From Halieaceae bacterium (lineage in GTDB: Bacteria > Pseudomonadota > Gammaproteobacteria > Pseudomonadales > Halieaceae), in the NCBI GenBank assembly GCA_016744355.1, contig JADGEN010000031.1:1-32437 (forward strand): 32,437 bases of DNA, in the 5' to 3' direction. The translations under genes were made by a program, and so were the position numbers. The notes beneath the pieces are model-generated. The model ran no database searches. It was not told the DNA's origin and was given only the letters and a program-made list of their open reading frames with translations. How positions within the stretch are numbered: position 1 is the first letter of the stretch; each line of letters begins with the position of its first letter. Of the stretch, positions 1 through 10,658 are shown one piece after another.

Positions 1-1
1 C

Positions 2-1180
2 TCCGAAGCCGCAGAGGCCCTCGCACCTGCGGCCCATACAAAACCTACGGCCTGCATTGCAATGGCCGATGGCACCGTTATTTATGGTATTGGCTTTGGC
101 GCTGAGGGCATTTCAGTGGCTGAGCTCTGCTTTAACACCGCCATGACGGGCTATCAGGAGATCATGACGGACCCTTCCTACGCCAGGCAGATTGTCACTC
201 TAACCTATCCGCATATAGGAAATACCGGAACGACCACCGAAGACGAGGAGTCTAGCCAAAATTGGGGTGCCGGCCTGATTATTCGCGATTTACCTCTTCT
301 GGCGAGTAATTACCGTAACGAGCAAAGCCTGCAGGACTACCTCGAGAGTCGCAATATAGTCGCAATTGCAGACATCGACACGCGCCGCCTGACCCGCATT
401 TTGCGTGAAAAAGGTGCCCAGCACGGTTGCCTGATGGCGGGACCAGACATCGATGAAGCAACAGCGCTGGCTAAAGCGCGTGCATTCACCGGTTTGAAAG
501 GCCTGGATCTAGCTAAAGAGGTCAGTGTGAAAGAGCGCTACAGCTGGACAGAAGGCAGCTGGGTACACGGTGCCGGCTGCAGCGAGCGCCCGGCCGAACA
601 GATGCCGTGGCATGTAGTGGCCTATGATTACGGGGTAAAGCGCAATATTTTGAGAATGCTGGTCGACAGAGGTTGTCGCTTGACAGTGGTGCCCGCGCAG
701 ACGCCTGCTGCCGAGGTGCTGGCAATGAACCCCGATGGCGTGTTTCTCTCCAACGGTCCAGGGGATCCAGAGCCTTGTACCTATGCCGTTGAGGCGATCC
801 AGGAAATTCTACAAACCGATATACCTGTTTTTGGGATATGCCTGGGACACCAGCTGTTGGGCCTCGCCAGTGGCGCCAACACCATGAAAATGAAGTTTGG
901 CCACCACGGAGCCAATCACCCGGTGCAAGATCTGGACGACGGTAGCGTGATGATCACCAGCCAGAATCATGGTTTCGCTGTGGACGAGTCCAGTCTGCCT
1001 GAAAACCTGCGAGTCACTCATAAGTCATTGTTTGATGACACTTTGCAGGGAATTCATCGCACCGACAAGGCGGCCTTTAGTTTTCAAGGGCACCCCGAGG
1101 CGAGCCCCGGGCCGCATGAGGCTTCCACACTGTTTGACCATTTTATTGAATTGATAGAAGCACGCACAGGGAAGAGTTGA
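2..1180 (+). CDS. carA: Carbamoyl-phosphate synthase small (glutaminase) subunit, 5' end outside window
   Basis: CarA hydrolyses glutamine and channels ammonia to CarB, making carbamoyl phosphate for arginine and pyrimidines. The protein matches the family along its length. It has the N-terminal small-subunit domain ([10 protein letters not shown]) and a class I glutaminase with nucleophile GICLGHQ (Cys260) and FQGHPE (His344, Glu346), numbered from the ATG at 62. That ATG is probably not the true start: it has no Shine-Dalgarno site and would lose about ten family residues. The frame is open back to position 2 and reads [14 protein letters not shown], which lines up with the usual N-terminus (MTKPAILALADGS in Pseudomonas, from memory). 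No ATG, GTG or TTG occurs in frame between 2 and 61, so the real start lies left of the window and the protein has an Ala/Glu-rich extension. carB follows 6 bases after the stop, so the two are cotranscribed. Confidence 0.96.
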   Translation, partial: SEAAEALAPAAHTKPTACIAMADGTVIYGIGFGAEGISVAELCFNTAMTGYQEIMTDPSYARQIVTLTYPHIGNTGTTTEDEESSQNWGAGLIIRDLPLLASNYRNEQSLQDYLESRNIVAIADIDTRRLTRILREKGAQHGCLMAGPDIDEATALAKARAFTGLKGLDLAKEVSVKERYSWTEGSWVHGAGCSERPAEQMPWHVVAYDYGVKRNILRMLVDRGCRLTVVPAQTPAAEVLAMNPDGVFLSNGPGDPEPCTYAVEAIQEILQTDIPVFGICLGHQLLGLASGANTMKMKFGHHGANHPVQDLDDGSVMITSQNHGFAVDESSLPENLRVTHKSLFDDTLQGIHRTDKAAFSFQGHPEASPGPHEASTLFDHFIELIEARTGKS

Positions 1181-1186
1181 TTTCGT

Positions 1187-4100
1187 ATGCCAAAGAGAAC
1201 TGACATTGAAAGCGTTCTGATTCTTGGCGCCGGGCCTATTATCATTGGTCAGGCGTGTGAGTTTGACTATTCTGGCGCCCAGGCTTGCAAGGCTCTGCGC
1301 GAAGAAGGCTACCGGGTTATCCTGGTTAACTCCAATCCAGCGACTATTATGACCGACCCTGCCATGGCCGATGCTACTTACATCGAGCCAATTGAATGGC
1401 AAACAGTCGCCAAAATTATTGAAGTGGAAAAACCCGATGTTTTGCTGCCCACAATGGGCGGGCAGACGGCGCTGAACTGCGCACTGGATCTCGCCCGCGA
1501 AGGTGTGCTCGAGCGGCATGGTGTTGAAATGATCGGTGCCAACAAGCAAGCTATCGACATGGCGGAAGATCGTCAATTGTTCGATGCTGCAATGAAAAGA
1601 ATTGGCCTTGATACTCCCAGATCTGCTATAGCGCACAGCCTGGAGGAGGCCAATCAGGCAGTCGATTATCTGGGCTTCCCCTGCATTATCCGTCCTTCCT
1701 TTACCATGGGAGGATCCGGTGGAGGCATCGCCTATAACCGGGAAGAATTTGAAGAGATTTGTGCGCGCGGCCTGGATCTGTCTCCCACCACCGAACTGTT
1801 GATCGATGAGTCACTGATTGGTTGGAAAGAGTTCGAGATGGAAGTTGTGCGCGATAAAAATGACAACTGCATTATCGTGTGCGCTATCGAGAACTTTGAT
1901 GCCATGGGGGTACACACGGGCGACTCGATTACCGTTGCGCCTGCCCAGACCCTCACTGACAAGGAATACCAGATTATGCGCAACGCCTCTTTGGCGGTGC
2001 TGCGCGAAATCGGCGTCGAAACAGGCGGTTCAAATGTACAGTTTGGGCAAGATCCCAAAACTGGCCGCATGGTGATTATCGAGATGAACCCGCGGGTGTC
2101 TCGCTCCTCTGCATTGGCTTCCAAGGCGACCGGCTTCCCTATTGCAAAAATCGCCGCTAAGTTAGCTATTGGCTACACGCTCGATGAACTGAGCAATGAT
2201 ATTACTGGCGGCGCTACTCCGGCCTCCTTCGAGCCATCAATCGACTACGTGGTCACCAAAATTCCGCGCTTTGCGTTCGAGAAATTTCCCGCTGCAGATT
2301 CTCGCTTGACCACCCAGATGAAGTCGGTGGGCGAAGTGATGGCAATCGGTCGAACATTTCAGGAATCATTGCAAAAAGCACTGCGCGGGCTGGAAGTTGG
2401 CTCTTCCGGCTTTGAGCCCATGATGGATGTGCAAGACCCTGAGTTACATGCCGAATTGGTCTCTGAACTGACTAACCCCGGCCCCGATCGAATCTGGTAT
2501 ATAGGTGATGCCTTCCGCACGGGTATGTCGATTGATGAGGTGTATAAATTTTCCGGCGTAGATCCGTGGTTTCTGGTGCAAATCAAGGATCTTATCGATA
2601 CAGAAGACAGCTTGAAGTCGCTAGCCCTTGATGATCTCGACTATGAGCAGATGTATCGGCTGAAAAGAAAGGGCTTTTCGGATATACGCCTGAGTATACT
2701 GCTGAATCGTTCTGAGCAGTCGGTGCGCCAGCATCGCCACAGCCTGAATATTCGCCCGGTGTACAAAAGAGTGGATACCTGCGCCGCAGAGTTTGCCTCT
2801 GCGACTGCCTACATGTATTCCACCTACGAGGAGGAGTGCGAGGCCGCACCAACCAGCAAGGAAAAAATTCTGGTGCTGGGTGGCGGTCCCAACCGAATCG
2901 GCCAGGGTATCGAGTTTGATTACTGCTGCGTGCATGCCTCGTTGGCGATGCGTGAAGACGGTTACGAAACCATTATGGTTAACTGCAACCCGGAAACAGT
3001 ATCCACCGATTATGATACTTCCGACCGATTGTACTTCGAACCCGTGACGCTTGAAGACGTGTTGGAAATCATTGATATTGAGAAGCCCAAGGGCGTGATC
3101 GTGCAGTTCGGTGGCCAAACCCCCCTCAAACTGGCGCGCGCACTGGAGGCCGAGGGCGTGCCCATTATCGGCACAAGCCCCGATGCCATTGACCGCGCTG
3201 AAGACCGTGAACGTTTCCAGAAGATGATTCAAAAACTGGAGCTCAAGCAGCCGGAAAACACTACCGTGCGCAGTACAGAAGAAGCGGTAGCGGCGGCGGC
3301 GACAATTGGCTATCCGCTGGTTGTGCGTCCCTCCTATGTATTGGGTGGGCGTGCCATGGAAATTGTCTATCGCGAGGAAGAACTGTTGCGTTACATGCGC
3401 GACGCAGTGCAGGCTTCCAATGAAGCCCCTGTGCTATTGGATAGTTTTTTAAGTGCGGCAGTTGAGGTTGATGTCGACGCCGTGTGTGATGGCGAGGAAG
3501 TGGTTATTGGCGCCATTATGCAGCATATCGAGCAAGCGGGTATTCACTCCGGTGATTCAGCCTGCGCCCTGCCGCCTTATAGCCTGGATGCAAAAGTACA
3601 GGACGCCATGCGTGAGCAGATTAGACAGATGGCTCTGGAGCTTGGCGTAAAGGGCCTGATGAATGTGCAGTTGGCCTGGCAGGATGACGAGATTTATGTG
3701 ATTGAAGTGAACCCCCGTGCATCGCGCACCGTGCCGTTTGTTTCCAAGTGTATTGGCCGGTCTTTGGCAAAAATTGCAGCGCGAGCGATGGTGGGTCAAA
3801 GTCTGGAAAGCCAAGGCTTCACCAGCGAAGTGGTACCACCTTATTATAGTGTAAAAGAGGCGGTGTTACCGTTCAATAAGTTCCCCGGAGTAGACCCGAT
3901 TCTAGGGCCAGAAATGAAATCTACCGGTGAAGTAATGGGCACAGGCGACACTTTTGCCTCAGCCTTTGCCAAGGCACAACTTGCCGGCGGTGCTGCAGCG
4001 CCCAAGAGCGGTACGGTGTTGATGAGCGTGCGAGATGTCGATAAGCCTGGCGCAGTGGTGGTGGCCGGTGACTTGATAGCGATGGGCTTCAGTCTTGCTG

Positions 4101-4408
4101 CCACCGGGGGTACCGCCGATGCCATTGAGGCTGCGGGGCTGGAAGTGCGCAGAGTAAACAAAGTGCAGCAGGGGCGCCCGCATATTGTTGATATGATTAA
4201 AAACGATGAAGCTGACATGATTATCAATACAACCGAGGGGCGTCGGGCGATCGAAGACTCTGCCCCCATCCGCGCCAGCGCTGAGTCGCATCGGGTGTTT
4301 TACACTACAACCTTGACCGGGGCGGAGGCTATTTGCATGGCCATGAAACTTGAGGGTAATACCACCGTGCGCCGCTTACAGGATTTACACAGGAGTATCG
4401 GGGAATGA
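1187..4408 (+). CDS. carB: Carbamoyl-phosphate synthase large subunit
   Basis: CarB makes carbamoyl phosphate from bicarbonate, ATP and ammonia delivered by CarA. At 1073 residues it has the same length as the E. coli enzyme. Two homologous ATP-grasp halves are visible: the first starts at [20 protein letters not shown], and the second, near residue 560, starts at [18 protein letters not shown]. Each has its EMNPR/EVNPR metal and ATP motif ([26 protein letters not shown]). The C-terminal MGS-like allosteric domain (about residues 935-1073) is complete. The ATG at 1187 has a GGAAGAG ribosome site inside the end of carA. The stop overlaps the greA start as ATGA, which implies translational coupling. 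Nothing unusual in the catalytic parts was seen. Confidence 0.98.
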   Translation: MPKRTDIESVLILGAGPIIIGQACEFDYSGAQACKALREEGYRVILVNSNPATIMTDPAMADATYIEPIEWQTVAKIIEVEKPDVLLPTMGGQTALNCALDLAREGVLERHGVEMIGANKQAIDMAEDRQLFDAAMKRIGLDTPRSAIAHSLEEANQAVDYLGFPCIIRPSFTMGGSGGGIAYNREEFEEICARGLDLSPTTELLIDESLIGWKEFEMEVVRDKNDNCIIVCAIENFDAMGVHTGDSITVAPAQTLTDKEYQIMRNASLAVLREIGVETGGSNVQFGQDPKTGRMVIIEMNPRVSRSSALASKATGFPIAKIAAKLAIGYTLDELSNDITGGATPASFEPSIDYVVTKIPRFAFEKFPAADSRLTTQMKSVGEVMAIGRTFQESLQKALRGLEVGSSGFEPMMDVQDPELHAELVSELTNPGPDRIWYIGDAFRTGMSIDEVYKFSGVDPWFLVQIKDLIDTEDSLKSLALDDLDYEQMYRLKRKGFSDIRLSILLNRSEQSVRQHRHSLNIRPVYKRVDTCAAEFASATAYMYSTYEEECEAAPTSKEKILVLGGGPNRIGQGIEFDYCCVHASLAMREDGYETIMVNCNPETVSTDYDTSDRLYFEPVTLEDVLEIIDIEKPKGVIVQFGGQTPLKLARALEAEGVPIIGTSPDAIDRAEDRERFQKMIQKLELKQPENTTVRSTEEAVAAAATIGYPLVVRPSYVLGGRAMEIVYREEELLRYMRDAVQASNEAPVLLDSFLSAAVEVDVDAVCDGEEVVIGAIMQHIEQAGIHSGDSACALPPYSLDAKVQDAMREQIRQMALELGVKGLMNVQLAWQDDEIYVIEVNPRASRTVPFVSKCIGRSLAKIAARAMVGQSLESQGFTSEVVPPYYSVKEAVLPFNKFPGVDPILGPEMKSTGEVMGTGDTFASAFAKAQLAGGAAAPKSGTVLMSVRDVDKPGAVVVAGDLIAMGFSLAATGGTADAIEAAGLEVRRVNKVQQGRPHIVDMIKNDEADMIINTTEGRRAIEDSAPIRASAESHRVFYTTTLTGAEAICMAMKLEGNTTVRRLQDLHRSIGE

Positions 4409-4881
4409 ATAAGGTTCCTATGACAGTGGCGGGTGAAGCATCACTACGCGAAGAGTTAACCCGCTTGAAAACCGTTGATCGTCCCAGAATAAGTCAGGCC
4501 ATTGGCACGGCAAGAGAGCACGGTGATTTGAAAGAAAATGCGGAGTACCACGCGGCGCGCGAGCAGCAGAGCTTTGCTGAGGGGCGTATCATCGAAATTG
4601 AGTCCAAATTAGCCGGCTCTCAAGTGATCGATGTCACCAAAATCTCCAAGACAGGCAAAGTTATTTTTGGTACCACGGTCGACCTGATTAATGTCGAGAC
4701 CGAAGACGAGGTGCGCTACCGTATCGTAGGTGAAGATGAGGCAGATATTAAGCAGAACCTTATCTCAGTTGGTTCGCCGCTGGCGAGGGCCCTGATAGGC
4801 AAGGAAGAGGGCGATGTTGCTTTAGTGCGTGCACCCGCCGGGGATATCGAGTACGAAATTGACCAGGTGCATCATATTTAG
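4405..4881 (+). CDS. greA: Transcription elongation factor GreA
   Basis: GreA enters the secondary channel of RNA polymerase and stimulates cleavage of backtracked RNA. The 158-residue protein has the family length. The N-terminal coiled coil carries the acidic tip [14 protein letters not shown], with Asp41 and Glu44 as the catalytic pair. The C-terminal FKBP-like domain ends with [27 protein letters not shown], the standard GreA signature. The start ATG overlaps the carB stop by four bases and is preceded by an AGGAG-type site inside carB. Lying behind carAB is the usual pseudomonad arrangement. Its stop codon overlaps by three bases the stop of the leftward small gene, so the two transcription units collide tail to tail without a spacer. 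Confidence 0.97.
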   Translation: MNKVPMTVAGEASLREELTRLKTVDRPRISQAIGTAREHGDLKENAEYHAAREQQSFAEGRIIEIESKLAGSQVIDVTKISKTGKVIFGTTVDLINVETEDEVRYRIVGEDEADIKQNLISVGSPLARALIGKEEGDVALVRAPAGDIEYEIDQVHHI

Positions 4882-5219
4882 TCTCTTTCGTGTTGAAAGA
4901 GTTGAAGCTTTGTCAGTACGAGTTGTGCAACCAGACGTACCATTAATGCGTGGCTTTCTGCCCGTATGCCCTCCAGTCCAGTATTAATCTGCCTATTTAG
5001 CTCGGCACTGTCTTTCTCGCTGATGCCCGCTGGCAGCGCAATACTAAAGCTGTATTGTTCCGACTGGCTGAGTTCGGCATAGGTTTGGGTGAGTACCTTG
5101 GCGGCAAAATCAATCAGTTTTTGATCCGCCCCCTTGCTCGCCAACAGGTTTCTCAATTGAGTGTCGAGGTAAGCCATTCCCTGAGCCTGCTGAGACGGAA
5201 ACTCAAGGACTTTCCCCAT
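4878..5219 (-). CDS. Conserved small protein of unknown function next to yhbY
   Basis: A 113-residue protein that I do not recognise by family. It begins [22 protein letters not shown] and looks mostly helical. It has no signal peptide, membrane segment or Cys/His cluster, so it is probably a cytoplasmic protein. The start is one base beyond the yhbY stop, so it is the second gene of a leftward yhbY operon and probably translationally coupled. As I recall, Pseudomonas has a hypothetical gene in the same slot between greA and yhbY, which argues that it is a real conserved gene. The reading frame is intact and free of stops. A link to ribosome or RNA metabolism is only inferred from the neighbours yhbY and rlmE. 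Confidence 0.8.
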   Translation of the reverse strand: MGKVLEFPSQQAQGMAYLDTQLRNLLASKGADQKLIDFAAKVLTQTYAELSQSEQYSFSIALPAGISEKDSAELNRQINTGLEGIRAESHALMVRLVAQLVLTKLQLFQHERD

Positions 5220-5220
5220 T

Positions 5221-5532
5221 CTAGACCCGGCGAATGAGGTTGGACAGGCGAGGGTCTGGCTCGGAATTGCGCCGAAGTATCAATATGACGCCACCTATGC
5301 TGTGGATCAGTTCAGCTTTGGTTTTGCTGCACAGTTCCTCGGCCACAGCGGCTCTAGCGGCTTTGTCTCCGACAACCAGCTTAATTTTGATCAGCTCATG
5401 GTCACCAAGTGCGCGGTCGACCTCGGCGATCACGTTCTCACTGAGGCCATTGCCAGCGACGGTGACCACCGGGTTTAGCTTGTGGCCTATCGCGCGTAAT
5501 TGTTTGATGTCGTGTTTAGCATTCTTGCTCAT
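5221..5532 (-). CDS. yhbY: YhbY-family ribosome-associated RNA-binding protein
   Basis: A 103-residue CRS1/YhbY (CRM) domain protein. The family binds pre-50S ribosomal particles through an IF3-C-like fold. The sequence shows the family features: an N-terminal helix (KQLRAIGHKLNPVV), the glycine-rich loop VAGNGLSENV that contacts RNA, then ALGDHELIKIKLVVGD and the last strand IHSIGGVILILRR. The ATG at 5532 is preceded by a weak GGAAT site. The gene is divergent from rlmE across about 110 bases that must hold both promoters. A TACAAT box at 5574-5579 facing rlmE is visible, but it has no convincing -35. The unknown gene follows after one base. Confidence 0.93.
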   Translation of the reverse strand: MSKNAKHDIKQLRAIGHKLNPVVTVAGNGLSENVIAEVDRALGDHELIKIKLVVGDKAARAAVAEELCSKTKAELIHSIGGVILILRRNSEPDPRLSNLIRRV

Positions 5533-5641
5533 GGAGATTCCGGTTTAAACAGTGAGTAGTGCAGCTTGTGGGTTACAATGTCCCGCTGAGCGCGGCCGCG
5601 TATTCTACACTAACATCGAAACAGAGTCAGAGGCTCTTTAT

Positions 5642-6265
5642 ATGGCCAAGAAAAAATCATCCAGCAGCGCCTGGCTCAAAGAACACCGGGATGACCCTTA
5701 TGTGCAGCGAGCACAGAGGGAGGGTTATCGTTCTCGCGCCTGCTATAAATTGCTGGAGCTGCAAGCTAAAGACAGGCTGTTTCGTCCCGGTATGACTGCG
5801 GTAGACCTCGGCAGTGCGCCAGGCGGTTGGTCACAGGTTGCCGCAGAGCTTGTGGGGGATAAGGGTAAGGTTATCGCGTCCGATATTCTTTATATGGATG
5901 GCCTTGCCGGGGTGGAGTTTGTAAAGGGCGATTTTACCGAAGATGAGGTGTTTGAGCAGATAGTCGCCGCCATCGGCGGGCTGCCAGTAGACCTTGTAAT
6001 GTCTGACATGGCCCCCAATATGAGTGGTATGGCTGCGGTTGACCAGCCCCGTTCGATGTATTTGGTAGAGCTGGCGCTGGATATGGCGCGTCGGGTATTG
6101 GCGCCGGGAGGCTCATTTGTCACCAAAATTTTCCAGGGGGAGGGCTTCGATGCCCTGTTGGGTGATGCTCGAAGCTCCTTTTCGCGGGTTCTCACCCGTA
6201 AACCACAGGCATCCCGACCCAGATCCAAGGAAGTTTACCTGGTTGCAAAAGACTTTCGCGGCTAG
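5642..6265 (+). CDS. rlmE: 23S rRNA 2'-O-methyltransferase RlmE (FtsJ/RrmJ)
   Basis: RlmE methylates the ribose of U2552 in the A loop of 23S rRNA, a late step of 50S assembly. With the ATG at 5642 the protein is 207 residues (E. coli 209) and begins [15 protein letters not shown], matching the family. A longer frame from 5552 would add 30 unrelated residues and is not favoured. The SAM site is [12 protein letters not shown] (residues 55-65). The family's catalytic K-D-K-E tetrad is present: Lys36 in CYKL, Asp122 in MSDMAPN, Lys162 in TKIFQG and Glu197 in [15 protein letters not shown] ribosome site lies 8 bases before the start. ftsH follows, the same pair as in E. coli, but separated here by 139 bases that carry a heat-shock-type promoter. 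Confidence 0.95.
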   Translation: MAKKKSSSSAWLKEHRDDPYVQRAQREGYRSRACYKLLELQAKDRLFRPGMTAVDLGSAPGGWSQVAAELVGDKGKVIASDILYMDGLAGVEFVKGDFTEDEVFEQIVAAIGGLPVDLVMSDMAPNMSGMAAVDQPRSMYLVELALDMARRVLAPGGSFVTKIFQGEGFDALLGDARSSFSRVLTRKPQASRPRSKEVYLVAKDFRG

Positions 6266-6276
6266 TGGTTTTGGGG

Positions 6277-6304
6277 CTTGAAATATGGAGCAATCGCCCC
6301 AACT
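6277..6304 (+). promoter_or_regulatory. Sigma-32-type heat-shock promoter for ftsH
   Basis: CTTGAAA at 6277-6283, a 13-base spacer, then CCCCAACT at 6297-6304. The known RpoH consensus is CTTGAAA, 13-15 bases, CCCCATNT, so only one or two positions differ. It lies just after rlmE and about 100 bases before ftsH, a gene known to be heat-shock controlled in E. coli. The leader between it and ftsH contains a small TGGGCA/TGCCCA inverted repeat (around 6314-6338). Confidence 0.7.
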
Positions 6305-6404
6305 GTAGTACATTGGGCACATTATACTGATCTGCCCAGCTGAGTTGTGAGAGGGTGGTTGACCTTTTTTTGGTCTCCATCTGTTTGTTCCCGAGGTAAT
6401 AGCG

Positions 6405-8339
6405 TTGAGTGATATGGCCAAAAATTTATTGTTATGGTTAGTGATAGCCGCCGTTTTGTTGTCGGTTTTTAACAACTTTAGTATGCAGACCAAAACTGAA
6501 GAGGTTGGTTACTCGGCATTTATTCAGGAAATTCAGAACGAGCAGGTCCAGAGCGTCATGATAGACGGCTTGACCATTTCCGGTGAGCGCTACGACGGTT
6601 CTACGTTTGAAACGATCCGTCCGATGGTGGAAGACCCCAAGCTCATTGACGACCTTTTACAGCACAAAGTTAAAGTCGACGGCAAGAAGCCCGAACAGCA
6701 GAGCGTTTGGACACAGTTGCTGGTTGCAAGCTTCCCTATTCTCATAATCATCGCCGTATTCATGTTTTTCATGCGCCAGATGCAAGGCGGTGGTGGCGGC
6801 AAGGGTGGCCCAATGAGCTTTGGAAAGAGCAAGGCCAGGCTGCTGGGAGAAGACCAGATTACCACTACCTTTGCCGATGTAGCAGGGGTGGATGAGGCCA
6901 AAGAAGACGTGCAGGAGCTGGTAGAGTTTTTGCGTGACCCCAGCCGCTTTCAAAAACTCGGCGGACGCATTCCGCGCGGCGTTTTGATGGTGGGGCAGCC
7001 CGGTACCGGTAAAACCCTTTTGGCCAAGGCCATTGCAGGCGAAGCCAAGGTGCCTTTTTTCTCTATCTCCGGCTCCGATTTTGTAGAGATGTTTGTGGGG
7101 GTGGGTGCCTCCCGGGTTCGAGATATGTTTGAACAGGCCAAGAAACAGGCGCCTTGTATTATTTTTATCGATGAGATTGATGCGGTAGGCCGTCATCGTG
7201 GTGCAGGGCTTGGTGGCGGGCATGATGAGCGCGAGCAAACCCTCAACCAGTTGCTGGTCGAAATGGACGGTTTTGAGGCAAATGACGGGGTAATTGTTAT
7301 CGCTGCAACCAACCGGCCGGACGTGTTAGATCCCGCTTTGTTACGCCCCGGTCGTTTCGATCGCCAGGTTGTAGTGGGTTTGCCCGATATTCGCGGGCGC
7401 GAGCAAATTCTCAAAGTGCATATGCGTAAAGTACCTCTGGCCGAAAATGTTGAGGCCTCAAAAATTGCCCGTGGCACACCTGGGTTTTCGGGAGCCGATT
7501 TGGCCAATCTGGTCAATGAAGCGGCACTTTGCGCAGCGCGAGCCAAGGTTCGCACTGTGGGTATGGTTCAGTTTGAACAGGCCAAAGACAAAATCATGAT
7601 GGGCGCCGAGCGCAAGTCGATGGTGATGTCCGAAGAGGAGAAGCGCAACACGGCCTATCACGAGGCGGGACACGCTATTGTCGGGCGCCTTATGCCGGAA
7701 CACGACCCTGTCTATAAAGTGAGTATTATTCCCCGGGGCCGGGCTTTGGGTGTAACCATGTTCTTGCCGGTTGAAGATCGCTACAGCCACAGTCGCCGCT
7801 TCATAATCAGCCAAATATGTAGTTTGTATGGTGGACGTATTGCCGAGGAAATGACGCTGGGCAAAGATGGTGTTACCACGGGTGCATCCAACGATATTCA
7901 GCGCGCCACAGAAATCGCCCGCAATATGGTGACCAAGTGGGGCTTATCCGAGAAGCTGGGCCCTTTGATGTATGACCATGCAGACGAAGAAGTATTTCTT
8001 GGGCGCTCTGCATCGCAACATAATCAGGCCATGTCGGGTGAGACATCAAGGCTTATCGATGAGGAGATACGTAGCATTGTCGATACCAGCTATGCTACCG
8101 CTGAGAAGCTGCTTACCGAGAACGTGGAAAAACTGCACATTATGGCCGATGCCCTGATGCAGTACGAAACCATCGATTCAGATCAGATTGATGAAATTAT
8201 GGCAGGTAAAAAACCTTCCGAACCCCGTGACTGGGGCAATAATGACTCTGGCGCGTCTTCGGATGATGGAGACAGCAGTGAAGCTGCCAATGATGCGGAG
8301 CCTACTGGCCCCATCGGCGGTCCCGCCGGCGAACATTAG
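6405..8339 (+). CDS. ftsH: ATP-dependent zinc metalloprotease FtsH
   Basis: FtsH is the membrane-anchored AAA+ protease that degrades unassembled membrane proteins and regulators such as LpxC and sigma-32. Two membrane segments (about residues 8-25 and 103-123) flank a periplasmic domain. Next come the Walker A GQPGTGKT (197-204), Walker [12 protein letters not shown], the [23 protein letters not shown], the zinc site HEAGH (419-423) and the third ligand Asp497 in GASND. The tail is Ser/Asp-rich. I chose the TTG at 6405 (MSDMAKN) because GAGG at 6393-6396 lies 8 bases upstream. The ATG at 6414 gives the classic MAKNLLLW N-terminus but sits 17 bases from that site, so it remains possible. The Walker A second residue is Gln where E. 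coli has Pro. folP follows after 24 bases. Confidence 0.97.
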   Translation: MSDMAKNLLLWLVIAAVLLSVFNNFSMQTKTEEVGYSAFIQEIQNEQVQSVMIDGLTISGERYDGSTFETIRPMVEDPKLIDDLLQHKVKVDGKKPEQQSVWTQLLVASFPILIIIAVFMFFMRQMQGGGGGKGGPMSFGKSKARLLGEDQITTTFADVAGVDEAKEDVQELVEFLRDPSRFQKLGGRIPRGVLMVGQPGTGKTLLAKAIAGEAKVPFFSISGSDFVEMFVGVGASRVRDMFEQAKKQAPCIIFIDEIDAVGRHRGAGLGGGHDEREQTLNQLLVEMDGFEANDGVIVIAATNRPDVLDPALLRPGRFDRQVVVGLPDIRGREQILKVHMRKVPLAENVEASKIARGTPGFSGADLANLVNEAALCAARAKVRTVGMVQFEQAKDKIMMGAERKSMVMSEEEKRNTAYHEAGHAIVGRLMPEHDPVYKVSIIPRGRALGVTMFLPVEDRYSHSRRFIISQICSLYGGRIAEEMTLGKDGVTTGASNDIQRATEIARNMVTKWGLSEKLGPLMYDHADEEVFLGRSASQHNQAMSGETSRLIDEEIRSIVDTSYATAEKLLTENVEKLHIMADALMQYETIDSDQIDEIMAGKKPSEPRDWGNNDSGASSDDGDSSEAANDAEPTGPIGGPAGEH

Positions 8340-8363
8340 TCCGTAAGCCCGCCAGCACACCCG

Positions 8364-9242
8364 GTGCTCACTTCTGCTAAACACTGCCCGGCACTGGATT
8401 GCGCCGGGCGTATCCTTGATTTATCTACACCGGCAGTTATGGGGGTGATCAACACCACCCCCGATTCCTTTTCGGATGGTGGCGTGCTCTATAGCGATAA
8501 TCATCTGGACCTGGATAGGGCGCTTTTTAAGGCATCCAGCATGGTTGCTGATGGCGCCCGCATTCTCGACATTGGTGGTGAGTCTACCCGCCCTGGGGCC
8601 GTCCCAGTTTCCCACTCACAGGAAAGTGATCGTGTGTTGCCCCTGGTGGAAAAAATATGTGCCGAGCTGGATGTCATCGTCTCTGTGGATACTAGCACCG
8701 CTTCCATTATGACGGCCGCGGCAGGGCTGGGTGCGGGCATGTTAAATGATGTGCGGGCCCTTTCCCGTGAAGGTGCCCTACAGGCTGCAGCCGCATCCAG
8801 GCTCCCCATTTGTTTAATGCATATGCGTGGCAGCCCGATGGATATGCAGCAATCTCCGCGTTATGCCAACGTAGTACAAGCCGTGGGTCAGTTTCTGCAG
8901 GAGCGCGTGACCGCCTCTATTGAGGCAGGTATTGAGAAAAACTGCATTATTCTGGATCCAGGGTTTGGATTTGGTAAAACGGTGCAGCATAATCTACAGC
9001 TACTACAGGGGCTGCCGCATTTGTCTGAACTCGGTTTTCCCTTGCTGGTTGGTTTTTCGCGCAAGTCGATGATTGAGAGTTTAATTGGACGCAGTGTTGA
9101 CCAGCGGATGCCGGCATCTCTGGCTTTGGCGGTACTTGCTGTAGAGCGGGGTGCGGGAATCATTAGAACACACGATGTTGCGGCCACAGCGGATGCTGTT
9201 GCTATGGCAGTCGCTTTAGCGGATGAGGAGCACTATGAGTAA
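8364..9242 (+). CDS. folP: Dihydropteroate synthase
   Basis: FolP condenses 4-aminobenzoate with 6-hydroxymethyl-dihydropterin diphosphate in folate synthesis, and it is the sulfonamide target. The TIM-barrel signatures are all present: [35 protein letters not shown]-type [47 protein letters not shown] and IIRTHDV. The start is GTG at 8364. The only downstream ATG near enough (in VMGVINTT) would delete the first strand, and no other start is in frame after the ftsH stop. The ribosome site is poor, so translation may depend on coupling to ftsH 24 bases upstream. The 3' end overlaps glmM by 8 bases. ftsH-folP-glmM is the standard order in gammaproteobacteria. Confidence 0.96.
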   Translation: MLTSAKHCPALDCAGRILDLSTPAVMGVINTTPDSFSDGGVLYSDNHLDLDRALFKASSMVADGARILDIGGESTRPGAVPVSHSQESDRVLPLVEKICAELDVIVSVDTSTASIMTAAAGLGAGMLNDVRALSREGALQAAAASRLPICLMHMRGSPMDMQQSPRYANVVQAVGQFLQERVTASIEAGIEKNCIILDPGFGFGKTVQHNLQLLQGLPHLSELGFPLLVGFSRKSMIESLIGRSVDQRMPASLALAVLAVERGAGIIRTHDVAATADAVAMAVALADEEHYE

Positions 9243-10584
9243 GCATTATTTCGGTACTGATGGCATTCGCGGCACCGTGGGAGAGGGGCCGATTACCCCT
9301 GACTTTATGCTCAAGCTGGGTTGGGCCTGCGGCAGAGTGTTTGCCCGCAATGCAAAAACAGAAGGACATTGCACTGTCATCATAGGTAAAGATACGCGTA
9401 TCTCTGGCTATATGTTTGAGTCTGCGCTTGAGGCGGGTTTGGTCGCCGCGGGAGTAGATGTCAAACTGCTGGGTCCTATGCCTACACCCGCAGTTGCGTT
9501 GATGACACGCAGCCATGCCGCCGAAGCCGGTATCGTGATTAGTGCTTCGCACAATCCCTTCCAGGACAATGGCATTAAGTTTTTTTCCGCCGAGGGTACC
9601 AAGCTCGCCGATGATATTGAGCACGCTATTGAAGCAGAGATCGATAAGCCGTTGACCACAGTGAGTTCTGCGGACATAGGCAAGGTTTTGCGCGTGAAGG
9701 ACGCGGCTGGCCGTTATACTGAATACTGCAAATCAACCGTCCCCAGGAACTTCAGCCTGCGCGGCCTGCGCATTGCCGTTGATTGTGCCCATGGTGCTAC
9801 CTACCATATCGCACCGGCGGTATTGGGGGAGCTGGGGGCCGAGGTTATTGCCATGGGCGTTGAGCCCGATGGATTTAATATTAATGAGGGGGTGGGTTCT
9901 ACCGACATGTCCGCACTGTCTCGCCTGGTTGTTGAGAGCAAAGCCGATGTAGGCATCGCTTATGGCGGCGATGGGGACAGAGTCCTGTTCGTTGACCACA
10001 ATGGTGACATTGTCGATGGTGATGAGTTGCTTTATGTTATTGCTTGCGACAGGTTACGCCGCGGTGCAAGCGATGCCGGAGTAGTGGGTACGCAGATGTC
10101 CAATTTGGGGCTGGAGCGGGCCCTGACTGATGAGGGCTTGCAGTTCGTGCGGGCTCAGGTGGGTGATCGCTACGTCAAAGAGCTGATGGAGAAAAACGGC
10201 TGGAGCCTGGGCGGAGAAGCTTCGGGACATATTATCTGTTCTTATGTCACTACCACGGGCGACGGCATTGTAGCCTCCTTGCAAGTGCTCGCTTCCATGC
10301 GCAGTGCCGGTATGGATTTAGCTAGCCTGCGTGGTGGAATGAAAAAATACCCGCAGACCATGATAAACGTGCGGGTCTCAGGCAAAGTCATCTTGTCCGA
10401 GCACCCTGATCTTGAGCCGGCAGTGCAGGCGATTGAAAAGCAAATGGGGTCGCGGGGTCGTGTGTTGTTGCGCCCCTCAGGGACAGAGCCGCTGGTGCGG
10501 GTGATGATAGAGGGCGAAGACGCCGGTGAGGTTGAGTCGCTGTGCAAAAAACTGGCTGGCCAGGTCGAAAAAATATTGTCCTGA
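9235..10584 (+). CDS. glmM: Phosphoglucosamine mutase
   Basis: GlmM interconverts glucosamine-6-P and glucosamine-1-P on the path to UDP-GlcNAc for peptidoglycan and LPS. With the ATG at 9235 it has 449 residues and starts [22 protein letters not shown] lies just upstream inside folP. The phosphoserine is Ser105 in [11 protein letters not shown], and the phosphate loop [11 protein letters not shown] is near the C-terminus. The metal loop reads AYGGDGDRV (residues 242-250), whereas E. coli has AFDGDGDRV. The first of three metal-binding Asp residues is therefore Gly244, with Asp246 and Asp248 kept. The rest is well conserved, so I call it functional but flag the change. GlmM uses glucosamine-6-P, the product of NagA encoded further along. 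Confidence 0.95.
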   Translation: MSKHYFGTDGIRGTVGEGPITPDFMLKLGWACGRVFARNAKTEGHCTVIIGKDTRISGYMFESALEAGLVAAGVDVKLLGPMPTPAVALMTRSHAAEAGIVISASHNPFQDNGIKFFSAEGTKLADDIEHAIEAEIDKPLTTVSSADIGKVLRVKDAAGRYTEYCKSTVPRNFSLRGLRIAVDCAHGATYHIAPAVLGELGAEVIAMGVEPDGFNINEGVGSTDMSALSRLVVESKADVGIAYGGDGDRVLFVDHNGDIVDGDELLYVIACDRLRRGASDAGVVGTQMSNLGLERALTDEGLQFVRAQVGDRYVKELMEKNGWSLGGEASGHIICSYVTTTGDGIVASLQVLASMRSAGMDLASLRGGMKKYPQTMINVRVSGKVILSEHPDLEPAVQAIEKQMGSRGRVLLRPSGTEPLVRVMIEGEDAGEVESLCKKLAGQVEKILS

Positions 10585-10602
10585 GCCAAACTAGTATTCA
10601 CC

Positions 10603-10631
10603 TTGTAAGTCGAACCTATCTTGGGTAAGAT
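10603..10631 (+). promoter_or_regulatory. Possible sigma-70 promoter for tpiA-secG
   Basis: TTGTAA at 10603-10608, a 17-base spacer, then TAAGAT at 10626-10631, each matching four of six consensus bases. It lies in the 74-base gap between glmM and tpiA, 27 bases before the tpiA start. The match is modest and read-through from glmM is equally possible. Confidence 0.35.
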
Positions 10632-10658
10632 TGCGGCCGTTTTCGCTGGGAGGATTCC

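Noticed and set aside
2621..3232. 203-codon antisense frame inside carB, and a similar one at 1025-1636
   Set aside because: Both lie opposite highly conserved coding sequence (carB, carA/carB) and resemble no protein family.
5574..5579. TACAAT as -10 of an rlmE promoter
   Set aside because: No -35 at the right distance and no extended -10; not strong enough for a separate entry.
5552..5641. Longer rlmE start adding 30 residues
   Set aside because: The added part does not resemble the family and overlaps the divergent promoter region; the ATG at 5642 gives the family length.
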